A DNA stretch of 64,000 nucleotides from Myxococcus eversor (GTDB taxonomy: Bacteria; Myxococcota; Myxococcia; Myxococcales; Myxococcaceae): contig NZ_JAAIXY010000002.1 of NCBI RefSeq assembly GCF_010894455.1, positions 614,962 to 678,961 of the forward strand, written 5' to 3'. Shown here piece by piece: positions 16,106 through 25,317 of the stretch. Numbering within the stretch: position 1 is the first letter of the stretch; each line of letters begins with the position of its first letter. Position numbers and translations under genes: made by a program. The notes beneath the pieces are model-generated. The model had not been told where the DNA came from. It was given only the letters and a program-made list of their open reading frames with translations, and did no database searches.

Positions 16106-18430
16106 ATGACGACCTCCTCCCACGGACTGCTCCGCGCCGCCCACCGCGCCGCCTCGCTCACCAGCGTGCGCCTGGCCCTCTTCGGCGTCCTCGCGCTCGC
16201 CGCGTGCTGGCACTCCCTGTCGCTCGCTGGAGGGATGAACGACTTCCGCGACTCGCACCTGCTCGACTCGTACGAGGACGCGGGCACGCGCAGCGTGACG
16301 CACTACGGACAGCTCCCGCTGTGGAACCCCTGGTCCTGCGGTGGCCAGTACGCGCTGGGCAGTCCGCAGACGCGGGTCTTCTCTCCCACCGTGGTGCTGT
16401 CCTCGCTCGTCGGCCCACGCCGCGCGGAGCCGCTGTTGCTGTGGGTCTTCCTCGTGCTCGGCATGGAGGGCTTCTTCCACTACGCCCGACGACGCACGGG
16501 CTCCGCGCTGGGCGCGCTGGGTGCGGCTCCCCTCTTCGGGCTGATGGGCTTCACCGCGCTGTCCTGGGCCATCGGCTGGCTCAACTTCGCGGGCTTCCTC
16601 CTGCTGCCGTGGCTGCTCGTCGGCACCCGGCGCGTCATCGAAGGGAAGCTGTCCGGCGTGGCGCTCGTGGGCGGCGTCTTCGCGCTGCTCTTGAGCTTCG
16701 GCGGCACCTACCCCGTGCCCATGGGCGCCCTCTTCGTCGCGCTGGAGACCGGCCGCGCGCTGTATGGACTGCGCGGCCCGCGCGACATGGCCAGACGGAA
16801 CAGGGCGCTGTGGGCCCTGGGCGCCACCGCCTGCTTCACCCTGGCCGCGTGCGCCTTCCGGCTGTGGCCGCTCATCGAGACGATGCGCTCCTCACCGCGC
16901 GTCATGGCGGGCACGCCGGGCAACGCCCTGGAGCCGCTGGCGAAGATGCTGCTCCAGCTCCCCGCGCGCTCCGGCTACAGCGACCCGGGCAACTTCTACT
17001 TCGCGCCCGTGGCCCTCGCCCTCGCGCTGCCCGCCCTCGCCTTCGCCCGACGCCGCGCGCTCTACCCAGCAATCATGGCGGGCCTGTGCGCGTGGATGGC
17101 GGCGGGCTACTCGGCGAAGCCTTCGCTGTTCGCGGGGCTGCGCACGCTCCCCATCTTCGAGACGTTCCGCTACCCCGAGCGCTTCCTTGTCCCCACCAGC
17201 TTCTTCCTCGCGGAGCTGGCCGCGCTGGGGCTCGCCGTGTTGCTCACGCGCACGTGGCGCTCGCCCTCGAAGTGGACCTGGGCCGCGGTGGCCGCGTGCG
17301 CCGTGGCCTTCGCGAGCTGGGGCTTGCAGCTTCGCGCCTTCGACAACCTGTCGCGCTGGGCGCAGATGACGGCGATGCCCGCCGAGCGAGAGCAGCCCTT
17401 CGCCCAGGCGCGCGGCAATCGCTGGTCCCAGGGACACCTGCTCGCGCTCAACCGGGGCTCCATCGCCTGTGGCGAGGCGTGGCCCGTGCCCATGTCCGCC
17501 AGCCTTCGTGGAGACTTGAGCGCCGAGGAGTACCTGGAGGAGCCAAGCGCGGGCACCGCGAAGCGCGTGGAGTGGACGCCCAACCGCGTGTCCGTGGACG
17601 TGGAGGCGACGCGGCCCACCGTGCTGCTCGTCAACCAGAACTGGCACCCGGGCTGGAAGTCGTCCCAGGGCGAGGTCGTCTCGCGGGATGGCCTGCTCGG
17701 CGTGCGCGTGCCGGAAGGTCGCCACCAGGTGGTGCTGAGCTTCCTGCCTCGCTCGGGAATCGGCGGCTCGCTGGTGTCCGGGCTCGCGTGGGCGGGGCTC
17801 GCGTTCCTCGGGTGGCGCGGGCGCCGTGGGCACGCGCTCCGATGGCCCGTCGCGATGAGCGTGTTCTCCGTGCCCATCGTCACGTGGCTCGTGCTCGGCA
17901 TGGCGTGGCACGAGCCCGTGGCGAAGGCGGAGCCGCGCAATGCGGATGGCTCGCCGCTGACGGTGCCGGCGCTGCCTCCCCAGGCCAAAGCCGTGGACAC
18001 GCGCTTCGAAGTCCCGGTGGAGCTGGTGGGCGCGGAGGTTCCCGCGGAGCCGGACGCGGAGGGAATCCTCCCCCTGGTGCTCCACTGGCGCACGTCCGCG
18101 CCAGTGCCCCGCTCGGTGGGCGTCTTCGTGCACGTGGTGTCGGCGGAGGGCCAGCGCATGGGCTCGGACCACGCGGTGGTGGGCGGCACGTGGTTCTTCG
18201 CGGACGCACCCCGGGACACGCTGCTGCGCGACGCCTTCTCCCTCTCCACCCGAGGCTGGAGGCCCGGCGAGTGGAAGGTGCTGGTGGGCCTGTGGCACGC
18301 GGGAGGCGACCAGTCCCGCGTCAACGTGCTGGAGCCGAGCGGACAGCCCGTGTCCGAAGGCCGCGTGTACGTGGGGACGTTCACCGTTCCACGGAACGTC
18401 CGGGCGAATGAGTCCTCCGTGAACCCGTAG
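16106..18430 (+). CDS. YfhO-like polytopic membrane protein (GT-C type)
   Basis: A 774-residue protein with about ten or more transmembrane segments across residues 20-450. The N-terminal loop [10 protein letters not shown]...[11 protein letters not shown] is typical of YfhO/GT-C glycosyltransferases, where acidic residues in the first external loop are catalytic. The soluble C-terminal part has the YfhO-like [10 protein letters not shown]...[18 protein letters not shown] segment, two further membrane helices, and a beta domain ([13 protein letters not shown]...[18 protein letters not shown]). A role in glycosylating surface polymers with lipid-linked sugars is an inference from the family. 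Confidence 0.8.
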   Translation: MTTSSHGLLRAAHRAASLTSVRLALFGVLALAACWHSLSLAGGMNDFRDSHLLDSYEDAGTRSVTHYGQLPLWNPWSCGGQYALGSPQTRVFSPTVVLSSLVGPRRAEPLLLWVFLVLGMEGFFHYARRRTGSALGALGAAPLFGLMGFTALSWAIGWLNFAGFLLLPWLLVGTRRVIEGKLSGVALVGGVFALLLSFGGTYPVPMGALFVALETGRALYGLRGPRDMARRNRALWALGATACFTLAACAFRLWPLIETMRSSPRVMAGTPGNALEPLAKMLLQLPARSGYSDPGNFYFAPVALALALPALAFARRRALYPAIMAGLCAWMAAGYSAKPSLFAGLRTLPIFETFRYPERFLVPTSFFLAELAALGLAVLLTRTWRSPSKWTWAAVAACAVAFASWGLQLRAFDNLSRWAQMTAMPAEREQPFAQARGNRWSQGHLLALNRGSIACGEAWPVPMSASLRGDLSAEEYLEEPSAGTAKRVEWTPNRVSVDVEATRPTVLLVNQNWHPGWKSSQGEVVSRDGLLGVRVPEGRHQVVLSFLPRSGIGGSLVSGLAWAGLAFLGWRGRRGHALRWPVAMSVFSVPIVTWLVLGMAWHEPVAKAEPRNADGSPLTVPALPPQAKAVDTRFEVPVELVGAEVPAEPDAEGILPLVLHWRTSAPVPRSVGVFVHVVSAEGQRMGSDHAVVGGTWFFADAPRDTLLRDAFSLSTRGWRPGEWKVLVGLWHAGGDQSRVNVLEPSGQPVSEGRVYVGTFTVPRNVRANESSVNP

Positions 18431-18431
18431 T

Positions 18432-18471
18432 CCGGGAGCCGACAACGCGCCGAGACGCGAGGCGCTCCCGG
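18432..18471 (+). terminator. Inverted repeat after the YfhO-like gene
   Basis: CCGGGAGC (18432-18439) pairs with GCTCCCGG (18464-18471) directly after the stop codon. The 24-base loop makes it a modest terminator candidate; it ends 15 bases before the glyoxalase start. Confidence 0.4.
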
Positions 18472-18486
18472 GGTTATGAAGCGCGC

Positions 18487-18873
18487 ATGCGAATCCTGCA
18501 CACCATGTTGCGCGTTGGAGACCTGGAGAAGTCGCTCGACTTCTACACGCGGGTCATCGGAATGAAGCTGCTGCGCCGCCACGACTACCCCGACGGCAAG
18601 TTCACCCTGGCCTTCGTCGGCTTCGGCCCCGAGGACACCCACCCCGCGCTGGAGCTGACGCACAACTGGGGCGTGGAGAAGTACGAGCTGGGCACGGCCT
18701 ACGGCCACGTGGCGCTCGGCGTGCCGGACATCCGCGCGACGTGCGATGCGATTCGGCAGGCCGGTGGCAAGGTGGTCCGCGAGCCGGGGCCGATGAAGCA
18801 CGGCACCACCGTCATCGCCTTCGTCGAGGACCCGGACGGCTACCGCGTGGAGCTCATCGAAAAGGGCAGCTAG
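18487..18873 (+). CDS. gloA: Lactoylglutathione lyase (glyoxalase I)
   Basis: A 128-residue glyoxalase I. All four metal ligands known from the E. coli enzyme are at the same positions: H5 ([10 protein letters not shown]), E56 (ALELTHNWG), H74 (AYGHVALGV) and E122 (GYRVELIEK). Other signatures are [14 protein letters not shown] and FVEDPDGY. It converts the methylglyoxal-glutathione hemithioacetal to S-lactoylglutathione in the cytoplasm. The absence of the eukaryotic insertions and the E. coli-like length suggest the Ni/Co-dependent class. Confidence 0.96.
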   Translation: MRILHTMLRVGDLEKSLDFYTRVIGMKLLRRHDYPDGKFTLAFVGFGPEDTHPALELTHNWGVEKYELGTAYGHVALGVPDIRATCDAIRQAGGKVVREPGPMKHGTTVIAFVEDPDGYRVELIEKGS

Positions 18874-18886
18874 CCCCCACGCCGGA

Positions 18887-18923
18887 GAGCGCCACGGGTG
18901 CGCGCCGCCCCTCCCCGGCGCTC
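18887..18923 (+). terminator. Possible terminator after gloA
   Basis: GAGCGCC and GGCGCTC, 7-bp arms 23 bases apart, start 14 bases past the gloA stop and precede the nudC Shine-Dalgarno. The stem is short, so this is a weak call. Confidence 0.3.
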
Positions 18924-18971
18924 ATCACAACGAAGCCTGCGTGGCCCGTCGCGGGCCATTAAGGTGGCCGG

Positions 18972-19811
18972 GTGAGCCCCAGCCCTTCTTCGTTCCTCCC
19001 CAGCCACGAGCCCCCCGGCCGACCGCGCGACGGCGCCCTGCTCTTCCTCTCGCGCGGCATGGAGCTGCTCATCACCGAGCAGGAGGGCGCAATCAACCTG
19101 CCCACCGGCTCCGCGTTCCCCCAGCTCGCCGAGGCGGCCCACTACCTGGGCGCGCTGGATGGCGTGGACTGCTACGCCGCCCCGCTGCCTCGGGACTTCG
19201 CGGCGCCGGAGGGCATGACGCTGGTGCCCGCGCGCTCGCTCTACAAGCGGCTGGACGAGGTGCGCTTCGCCGTCGCCGGCCGCGCGCTCGCCATCGCCGA
19301 GTGGGACATCCAGCACCGCTTCTGCGGACGCTGTGGCCAGCCCACCCAACTGGTCGCCGGAGAGCGCGCCCGTCGTTGCACGGTGGACAACACGCCGTTC
19401 TACCCGCGCATCTCCCCCGCGATGATTGTGCTCGTCACGAAGGGCGACACCATGCTGCTCGCGCGCAACTCCACCCTGCCGGAGCCCATGTTCAGCACGC
19501 TCGCGGGCTTCGTGGATGCGGGCGAGTCGCTGGAGGAGTGCGTCGCGCGCGAGGTGAAGGAAGAGGTCAACATCGAGGTGAAGAACATCCGCTACTTCGG
19601 CTCGCAGCCGTGGCCCTTCGGGCGCTCGCTCATGGTGGGCTTCACCGCCGAGTACGCGGGCGGCGACATCCAGGTGGACGGCAAGGAGATCGCCGAGGCG
19701 CACTGGTTCCACCCCGACCAGTTGCCCCGCGTCCCGCCGCGCCTGAGCATCGCCCGGCACCTCATCGACGCCTTCATCGAGCGCGTGAAGGGCCCGGCGC
19801 ACAAAGGCTGA
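18972..19811 (+). CDS. nudC: NAD(+)/NADH pyrophosphatase, Nudix family
   Basis: A 279-residue NudC-type hydrolase. A zinc-ribbon segment (FCGRCGQPT ... RRCTVDN) precedes the Nudix box GFVDAGESLEECVAREVKEE (residues about 179-198), which matches GX5EX7REVXEE. The NudC-specific SQPWPF motif follows the box. NudC cleaves NAD(H) to NMN(H) and AMP and in E. coli removes NAD caps from RNA. The fourth zinc ligand, normally Cys, is replaced in the CTVD stretch (C136...D139). GTG 18972 is preceded by AAGGTGG. The N-terminal domain is divergent. Confidence 0.92.
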   Translation: MSPSPSSFLPSHEPPGRPRDGALLFLSRGMELLITEQEGAINLPTGSAFPQLAEAAHYLGALDGVDCYAAPLPRDFAAPEGMTLVPARSLYKRLDEVRFAVAGRALAIAEWDIQHRFCGRCGQPTQLVAGERARRCTVDNTPFYPRISPAMIVLVTKGDTMLLARNSTLPEPMFSTLAGFVDAGESLEECVAREVKEEVNIEVKNIRYFGSQPWPFGRSLMVGFTAEYAGGDIQVDGKEIAEAHWFHPDQLPRVPPRLSIARHLIDAFIERVKGPAHKG

Positions 19812-19892
19812 CAGCGGCCCAGGGGTGCCAATAAGCAGGCCTTCGCGCCATCAGTTAGCGTCCCTCCCGCCTTCTCCGCAGGAGGGACCCGG

Positions 19893-20825
19893 ATGAATCG
19901 CTTCGCGCTGCGCGACCGTACCGACAGCCTCGATGCCGTGACTCAGTACGAGGACATCGTTCGCATCCTCACCACCCAGGAGTTCCCCTGGGACATCACC
20001 CAGGCGCTCAGCTTCGCGCTGTTCCGCACCTACGCGGTGCCGAGCATCGGCGTGCTCCTGCACGAGACGCGGGAGTTCAACGAGCGCACCCAGAAGCGCT
20101 ACGACGACACCGTGCTCGTCCTCGACGCCATCCTCGAGCACGGCATCGCCAGCCCCGTTGGACACAGCGCCTTCCGCCGGATGAACCAGATGCACGGCGC
20201 CTATGCCATCTCCAACGATGACATGCGCTACGTGCTCTCCACCTTCGCGGTGTGCCCCATCCGCTGGGTGGGCGAGTTCGGCTGGCGGCCCTTCACCTCC
20301 AACGAAGTGGAGGCGTGGACCCACTACTACCGTGAGATGGGCCGCCACATGGGCATCCAGGACATCCCCAAGACGCACGCGGACTTCGTCGCGTACCTGG
20401 ACGGCTATGAAGCGAAGCACTTCGCCTTCGATGCGCGCGGTCAGGCCGTGGCCGACTCCACGCTCGAGCTGCTCACCACCTTCCCGCCGTCCCACCTGGC
20501 GCCCAAGAAGCTCGTGAAGCTGTTCGCGCGCACCCTCATGGAGGACGCGTTGCTGGACGCGTTCCACTACCCGCGCCCCTCCGCGCTCACCCGGAAGGTG
20601 TTCCGCTCCGCGCTCCAATTGCGCGGGAAGTTCGTGCGCTACGCCCTGCCCCCACGCGAGGTCCCCAAGTTCGGCCGCGAGAGCGTCAACCTGCGCACCT
20701 ACCCGAAGGGCTACGTCGTCGAAGAGCTCGGCACCTTCCCCAAGACGTGCCCCGTGCACCACCACCGCCCGGCTCCAGCCGAGGACGTGGCGCCCGCCAG
20801 CGCCCAGGGGGCAGGCGGTTCCTGA
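19893..20825 (+). CDS. MpaB/DUF2236 family oxygenase-like protein
   Basis: A 310-residue protein with the DUF2236/MpaB pattern: FPWDITQALSFALFRTYAVPSI, GIASPVGHSAFRRMNQMHGAYAISNDDMRYVLSTF and RPFTSNEVEAWTHYYREMGRHMGI. Relatives include rubber oxygenase Lcp and the fungal MpaB, which are b-type heme oxygenases; conserved His in SAFRRMNQMHG would be a heme ligand candidate. ATG 19893 follows GGAGGGA at 5 bases. It stands alone between nudC and queE. Substrate unknown. Confidence 0.82.
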   Translation: MNRFALRDRTDSLDAVTQYEDIVRILTTQEFPWDITQALSFALFRTYAVPSIGVLLHETREFNERTQKRYDDTVLVLDAILEHGIASPVGHSAFRRMNQMHGAYAISNDDMRYVLSTFAVCPIRWVGEFGWRPFTSNEVEAWTHYYREMGRHMGIQDIPKTHADFVAYLDGYEAKHFAFDARGQAVADSTLELLTTFPPSHLAPKKLVKLFARTLMEDALLDAFHYPRPSALTRKVFRSALQLRGKFVRYALPPREVPKFGRESVNLRTYPKGYVVEELGTFPKTCPVHHHRPAPAEDVAPASAQGAGGS

Positions 20826-21001
20826 GCCCGGACGGCCGCAAGTCCCCCAGATTCCACGCACTTCGCCGCACGCCGGGGCGGGTGCGCGGACCCGGGAATC
20901 CCCGGCCGCCCCCGAAACGTTGGCTCCGGATTGGGGTGGCGGCTTGACCTCCCGGGCTGACTGGGGTTGAAGCGCCGCTCCCTTCGCCTCACGAAGAAGC
21001 C

Positions 21002-21694
21002 ATGCCCGCCGCGCGCCCCCACATCGAGCCCCGCCTCGTCCCCACCGCCGACTCCGTGGTGGTGAAGGAGATCTACCTCTCTCTCCAGGGCGAGTCCTCG
21101 CACGCCGGCCTGCTGTGCGCCTTCATCCGCCTCACCGGCTGCCACCTGCGCTGCACCTATTGCGACAGCGAGTTCTCCTTCCACGGCGGCGCGCGCCGGA
21201 AGAACGCGGACGTCCTCGAGGAAATCAAGGCGCTGCGCACCCCGCGCGTGGAAATCACCGGCGGCGAGCCCCTGCTCCAGCCCGGCGTCTACCCGCTGAT
21301 GCAGTCGCTGCTCGACGAGGGCTACACCGTGCTGCTGGAGACCAGCGGCGCCATCGACGTGCGGCTGGTGCCCGCCGCCGTGCACAAAATCGTCGACATG
21401 AAGACGCCGTCCTCGGGCGAGGCCTCGCGCAATGACCTGCGCAACTTCGCGTCGATGAACGCCAACGACGAGCTGAAGTTCGTCATCGGCTCACGCGAGG
21501 ACTACGACTGGTCCAAGGCCCTCATCACCGAGCACCGGCTGGCCCAGAAGCCCTTCGCGCTCTTGTTCTCCACCGTGTTCGACAAGCTCCACCCGCGCGA
21601 GCTGGCCGAGTGGACCATCGAGGACCGGCTCCCCGTCCGCTTCCAGCTCCAGATGCACAAGTACCTCTGGGAGCCGAACGCGCGCGGCGTCTGA
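21002..21694 (+). CDS. queE: 7-carboxy-7-deazaguanine synthase (radical SAM)
   Basis: A 230-residue radical SAM enzyme. The cluster motif is GCHLRCTYCDSEF (C47, C51, C54; CX3CX2C), preceded by YLSLQGESSHAG, which is typical of QueE, and followed by EITGGEPLLQPG and LLETSGAID. QueE rearranges 6-carboxy-tetrahydropterin into 7-carboxy-7-deazaguanine for queuosine and related 7-deazapurines. No other queuosine gene is in the window. It ends 11 bases from a convergent gene. Confidence 0.95.
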   Translation: MPAARPHIEPRLVPTADSVVVKEIYLSLQGESSHAGLLCAFIRLTGCHLRCTYCDSEFSFHGGARRKNADVLEEIKALRTPRVEITGGEPLLQPGVYPLMQSLLDEGYTVLLETSGAIDVRLVPAAVHKIVDMKTPSSGEASRNDLRNFASMNANDELKFVIGSREDYDWSKALITEHRLAQKPFALLFSTVFDKLHPRELAEWTIEDRLPVRFQLQMHKYLWEPNARGV

Positions 21695-21705
21695 AGCCCG
21701 CCGCC

Positions 21706-22152
21706 TCAGCCTCGGTCGCCGGACGCGGCGAAGTACAGCCAGCCCCAGAACAGCAGCCACGCGGACAGGACCCCCAGGGTCAGCCAGCCCAGCACGTACG
21801 CCACCCGCGCGGGAACCCGTCCCTTCGCGGGGCTCTCCCCCCGGCGGATGCGCCCCGCCTCCCGCATCCCCAGCACCACGCCGCCCACGCCCGCCACCAG
21901 CGGAGGCAGCGGCATCGCCAGGGTGCACGGCAGGACCACCAGCCCCATCACCCCGAGCCACAGCGCACCCCAGGCCGCGCGCGACGCGGGCCCCTCGCTC
22001 CGCCGCAACGACACACACGGCGCGCAGAAGGCGGACTCGCCCAGGAGCTCCAGGCACTCGCCGCACAGGAAGCTTCCGCAGCGCGCGCAGGTGGCCACCG
22101 CGGAGGCGTCCGCGTGGCGCGCGCACAGGGCGGCCGTGCTCTCCACCGTCAC
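21706..22152 (-). CDS. Small membrane protein with B-box-like zinc finger
   Basis: A 148-residue protein. The N-terminus has four metal-ligand pairs: CARH, CARC, CGEC and CAPC, spaced like a B-box or double zinc ribbon. The rest contains three hydrophobic helices (ALWLGVMGLVVLPCTLAMPLPPL, VAGVGGVVLGMREAG, YVLGWLTLGVLSAWLLFWGWLYF) consistent with a DUF4190-like membrane domain. GTG 22152 follows AGGG at 7 bases. Such proteins are common in myxobacteria; function unknown. It probably follows the small membrane protein gene at 22196 in one transcript. Confidence 0.8.
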   Translation of the reverse strand: MTVESTAALCARHADASAVATCARCGSFLCGECLELLGESAFCAPCVSLRRSEGPASRAAWGALWLGVMGLVVLPCTLAMPLPPLVAGVGGVVLGMREAGRIRRGESPAKGRVPARVAYVLGWLTLGVLSAWLLFWGWLYFAASGDRG

Positions 22153-22195
22153 CGGGGCACCCTGGCGTCGGGCGAGCGCACGGCGAAGCGGGCCC

Positions 22196-22468
22196 TCAGA
22201 AGCCCGGCGGAGGAACGCGCGCCGTCAGCGAGTGGGCGCCCAGGCCCAGGAACACCGCCGCGAGCACCGTGCAGGACACGAAGCCCGCGACGATGAGCCC
22301 CTTGTGGCGGTGCTCGAACTGGCTGAACGCGTAGAAGAGCGCGTAGCAGGGGATGAGCAACACCATCACTCCCGTGCCCACGCTGCGACGGAAGGCATGG
22401 ACGAGGAGGAAGGCGGCGCACACCAGGGCGACGAGACTGGACAGGATGGCGAGCGGGAGCAGCGGCAC
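22196..22468 (-). CDS. Small membrane protein, unknown function
   Basis: A 90-residue protein with three predicted membrane helices: LAILSSLVALVCAAFLLVHAF, TGVMVLLIPCYALFYAF and GLIVAGFVSCTVLAAVFLGLG, with FEHRHKG between the last two. The GTG start sits directly after GGGGAGGGA. It heads a likely two-gene minus-strand unit with the zinc-finger membrane protein. No family was recognised. Confidence 0.7.
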   Translation of the reverse strand: MPLLPLAILSSLVALVCAAFLLVHAFRRSVGTGVMVLLIPCYALFYAFSQFEHRHKGLIVAGFVSCTVLAAVFLGLGAHSLTARVPPPGF

Positions 22469-22519
22469 TCCCTCCCCTTAACACGTTCCACCCCTGGCCA
22501 GGGCGTCGTGCACATACTA

Positions 22520-22537
22520 AGGACGGCTCGCCGTCCT
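22520..22537. promoter_or_regulatory. Perfect 8-bp-arm palindrome in a divergent promoter region
   Basis: AGGACGGC-TC-GCCGTCCT lies between the divergent genes starting at 22468 (minus) and 22557 (plus), 19 bases before the plus-strand start codon. Its position suits an operator or a 5'-UTR hairpin; no experimental basis is implied. Confidence 0.4.
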
Positions 22538-22556
22538 CCTGCCGAGGTGATTGCGC

Positions 22557-22874
22557 ATGAACGCCGCCAAGACGCTGCTCAACTTCGTCCTAGGGGGAGC
22601 CCTGCTGGGCATCCTCATCGCGTCCTGGGCCGGTCCGCACTTCATCGGCTGGTACAACGAGACGCCCCTGGCGACCCAGACGATGTGCAACCTGCCCCAG
22701 GTGATTCGTCACGTCAGCTCGGAACTGCTCACCTGGCAGACCATTGGCGCGGGCGTGGGCGCCACGGTCTTCCTGGTGCTGGGCATCCTCTTCACCATCC
22801 GCTCCAACCGGAAGGCCCGCGAGCAGGAGACCCGGACTCCGCCCCCGGCCGCTCCGGCCGAGACGGCGCCCTGA
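22557..22874 (+). CDS. Small two-helix membrane protein, unknown function
   Basis: A 105-residue protein with helices at FVLGGALLGILIASWAGPHFI and IGAGVGATVFLVLGILFTI, flanked by a short extracytoplasmic segment (NETPLATQTMCNLPQVIRHV) and a charged Pro-rich tail (TRTPPPAAPAETAP). ATG 22557 is 6 bases after GAGGTGA. No family was recognised. It converges with the lipoprotein gene ending at 22896. Confidence 0.7.
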   Translation: MNAAKTLLNFVLGGALLGILIASWAGPHFIGWYNETPLATQTMCNLPQVIRHVSSELLTWQTIGAGVGATVFLVLGILFTIRSNRKAREQETRTPPPAAPAETAP

Positions 22875-22895
22875 GCCACGGGCGCTGTCCCGACT

Positions 22896-23267
22896 CTACG
22901 GCGTGCGGACCAGTACGGAGGGCGCGGTGCCCAACACGCCGCCGCCCTCGGTGTCCATGACGTTGACCTGCAAGAGGAAGTGGATGGGCCCCTCCACGTC
23001 CTCCGGCGCCGTCCACGTCGGAGTGCGCGAGTGGATGTCGCTGAAGTGGCCCGCGGGCTCCGCCGGCATCTGCGTCCAGTAGAACTCCATGTCGTCCCCG
23101 TCGGGGTCCTGCACCTCGAACACGAGCTGCACCACGCCACCGGGGCCCACCGTCTTCGGACTCGGAATGGGGCCTGCCCGCACATCCGGCGGATGGTTGA
23201 CCACCCGGCCACAGCCCAAGGTCGTGATGATCAACGCGGCGAAGACTCCTGAAAGCGACCGAAGCAT
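22896..23267 (-). CDS. Small lipoprotein with a single Ig-like/PKD-like domain
   Basis: A 123-residue lipoprotein: signal MLRSLSGVFAALIITTLGC with the lipobox ending at C19, then one beta-sandwich (VQLVFEVQDPDGDDMEFYWTQ ... TPTWTAPEDVEGPIHF). The DPDGDDMEFYW motif is typical of PKD/Ig-like repeats in surface proteins. An in-frame region extends far upstream but has no coding character, so the signal-peptide Met is the start. Function unknown. Confidence 0.78.
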   Translation of the reverse strand: MLRSLSGVFAALIITTLGCGRVVNHPPDVRAGPIPSPKTVGPGGVVQLVFEVQDPDGDDMEFYWTQMPAEPAGHFSDIHSRTPTWTAPEDVEGPIHFLLQVNVMDTEGGGVLGTAPSVLVRTP

Positions 23268-23433
23268 GGACTGCCCCCTGTGAAGAGTGGTCCCACGGTA
23301 ACGCGCGAGCCCTCGCTCGGGTATCGAGCGACCCGAGAACAAAGACCCGGATTCCCGGATGACGACACATGGTGGCGCGAAGGGTCTCCCACCAACGGTC
23401 ATCCCCGCACCCCGGTATGACGTGGGAACCGGC

Positions 23434-23718
23434 TCAGCGCGCGCGGCGTCGCGGGGGCTTTTTCGCGGACACGAGCAGCAGCTTGTCGCCCCGGGTGAGG
23501 CGCTTGATGGCGGCCTCCCGTCGCAGGGCGGCGCCGCGGTCCTCGGCGGGCTCACTCCAGACGAGCGTGACGGGCAGCCGCGCTCGGGTATACGCCGCGC
23601 CGCGCCCTCGCCCGTGGGTGGCCACCCGACGCTCCAAATCATTGGTGGCGCCCGTGTAGAGCGAGCCGTCACGGCAACGCAGCATGTAGACAGTCCAGCG
23701 GGGAGGGTCGTCCGGCAC
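23434..23718 (-). CDS. GIY-YIG nuclease family protein (YhbQ/UPF0213-like)
   Basis: A 94-residue single-domain GIY-YIG protein. The first motif is VYMLRCRDGSLYTGATND, followed by LERRVATHGRGRGAAYTRAR (conserved Arg and His) and EAAIKRLTRGDKLLL with the late Glu. The length and the K-x-L-x-R-x-x-K-x-x-L tail match the YhbQ/UPF0213 group. GTG 23718 is required to include the first strand. A minor role in DNA repair is possible but unproven. Confidence 0.87.
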   Translation of the reverse strand: MPDDPPRWTVYMLRCRDGSLYTGATNDLERRVATHGRGRGAAYTRARLPVTLVWSEPAEDRGAALRREAAIKRLTRGDKLLLVSAKKPPRRRAR

Positions 23719-23769
23719 GGGGGGCGCGACTGTACCGCGTACCCGCCCCCGCGCACCCTGGCCGACGCC

Positions 23770-24081
23770 TCACGTCGCCAGACGCATCCGCCCTCCACGC
23801 CTCAGGCAGAAGCGGGGCAGGCGAAGCGAGACCCGCCTCCTTCCGCCCGGCAGCCCCACCCGCGCCATGACCTCCGACACGGGCGCCAGCGGATCTCCCC
23901 ACGCCGCCAGGATGTGCGCCTCGCTCACCAGCCCCATCAACCCGCCCCCCTCGCCCACCACGCCCAGCAGCTGCACCTGGTGCCGCTCCATCTCTCTCAG
24001 GGCACGCAGGAGGGTGTCTGTGGGAAAAACGGTGGCGATGAAGGACGACAACGTTTCCTTGATTGCCCTGTTTTGCCGCAT
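23770..24081 (-). CDS. Single CBS-domain protein
   Basis: A 103-residue protein with one CBS motif (residues about 10-75: FIATVFPTDTLLRALREMERHQVQLLGVV ... GLVSEAHILAAWGDP). Two CBS motifs normally pair, so it would have to dimerise or has lost its second half; the C-terminus (GGRRRVSLRLPRFCLRRGG) is basic and unlike CBS. ATG 24081 follows GGAGGA at 7 bases. CBS modules bind adenosine nucleotides. Confidence 0.65.
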   Translation of the reverse strand: MRQNRAIKETLSSFIATVFPTDTLLRALREMERHQVQLLGVVGEGGGLMGLVSEAHILAAWGDPLAPVSEVMARVGLPGGRRRVSLRLPRFCLRRGGRMRLAT

Positions 24082-24194
24082 CCAGTTTCCTCCAGACCGA
24101 TATGCCTACATCTCCTTGCAACGGCCCTGCCGGCAGGGATGACCGCTCAGCATTGGACACGGCAACGGGCGGCGGACCGGCTTAGAGTGGGGGG

Positions 24195-25247
24195 GTGACA
24201 CGGAGACAGGTGGCGCGGCTGGGGCGGATGGCGGACCTCTTCTCGCGGACGATGAGCCGGGGAAAAGAGGGGTTGCTGACGCTGACGTTCCGCCCGGACG
24301 AGCTGTACCGGGTGCCCACGGACGACGGCGCGGCCATTGCCCTGGGGCGCTATCACGCCCGAGGAGAGCGGCGGTACGCGGAGCCCGTCATCCTCTGCCA
24401 CGGGCTGGGCGCCAACCGCTTCCACCTGGACTTCGACGAGCAGTACAGCATGGCGCGCTACCTGGCGCGCGCGGGCTTCGAGACCTGGGTGATGGAGCTG
24501 CGCGGGCGGGGGCTCGCGGGCGACTGCTCGGACTTCAACTTCGACGACCAGGCGGAGCACGACGTGCGCACCGCGCTGCGCACCGTGGTGTCCACGGGGG
24601 CCAAGGAAGTGCTCTGGGTGGGGCATTCCAAGGGCGGGTTGATGCTCTACGCGCACCTGGCCCGCAATCCGCAAGCGCCGGTGCGGGCCGCGGCGATTCT
24701 GGGCAGCCCGTTCACCTTCGCCGTGCAACCGGGGTTGCGCACCTTCATCCAGCGCGTGGAGCCGCTGCTGCGGCTGAAGGTCATCCCCACCGGCCGAGTC
24801 ACCAGCATCGCGCTGTTGGGCGCGCCGCCGGGCCCGCTGAGCCGGTACATGATGCTGGCGGAGAACATGGAGCCGGAAGTGGTGCGGCGCGCGCTGGCCA
24901 ACGTTCCGGCCAATATCGCCGGAGGAGTGGCACGCCAGTTCGCCCGCTGGATTTCCACCAACCGCTTCACCACCTATGACGGGGGCTTCGACTACCGCGA
25001 GTCCCTGGCGGGGGTGAAGATTCCCGTCCTGCTGCTGGCGGGCAGCAAGGATTTGCTGGCGCCGCCCATGTCGGTGGCGCGGGCGAAGGAGGCCCTGGGA
25101 GGCCCGGTGAAGTTCCTCGTGGCCGGGCGAGGGCACGGCTTCGGAGCGGACTACGGGCACGCCGACCTGGTGCTGGGCCGCCGGGCACCGGACGAAATCT
25201 TCCCCCTGGTGGAGGCGTTCCTGTCCGCGCACGCCACCCGGGCGTGA
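24195..25247 (+). CDS. Alpha/beta hydrolase
   Basis: A 350-residue alpha/beta hydrolase. The oxyanion region is VILCHGLGANRFHLD, the nucleophile elbow GHSKGG, the acid is in LLLAGSKDLLAPP, and the catalytic His in GRGHGFGADYGHADLVLG. The N-terminal FRPDELYRVPTDDGAAIALGRYH and VMELRGRGLAGD resemble lipase-like acyl hydrolases. The GTG at 24195 follows a G-rich stretch; ATG 24228 is an alternative. No signal peptide, so probably cytoplasmic. Substrate unknown. Confidence 0.88.
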   Translation: MTRRQVARLGRMADLFSRTMSRGKEGLLTLTFRPDELYRVPTDDGAAIALGRYHARGERRYAEPVILCHGLGANRFHLDFDEQYSMARYLARAGFETWVMELRGRGLAGDCSDFNFDDQAEHDVRTALRTVVSTGAKEVLWVGHSKGGLMLYAHLARNPQAPVRAAAILGSPFTFAVQPGLRTFIQRVEPLLRLKVIPTGRVTSIALLGAPPGPLSRYMMLAENMEPEVVRRALANVPANIAGGVARQFARWISTNRFTTYDGGFDYRESLAGVKIPVLLLAGSKDLLAPPMSVARAKEALGGPVKFLVAGRGHGFGADYGHADLVLGRRAPDEIFPLVEAFLSAHATRA

Positions 25248-25317
25248 GACGGCACACAGGGGACGGGACTCCGGGTTGTCCGGGCCCCCTTGGCGTGCTA
25301 CCCGGAAGCCCCTCCCC

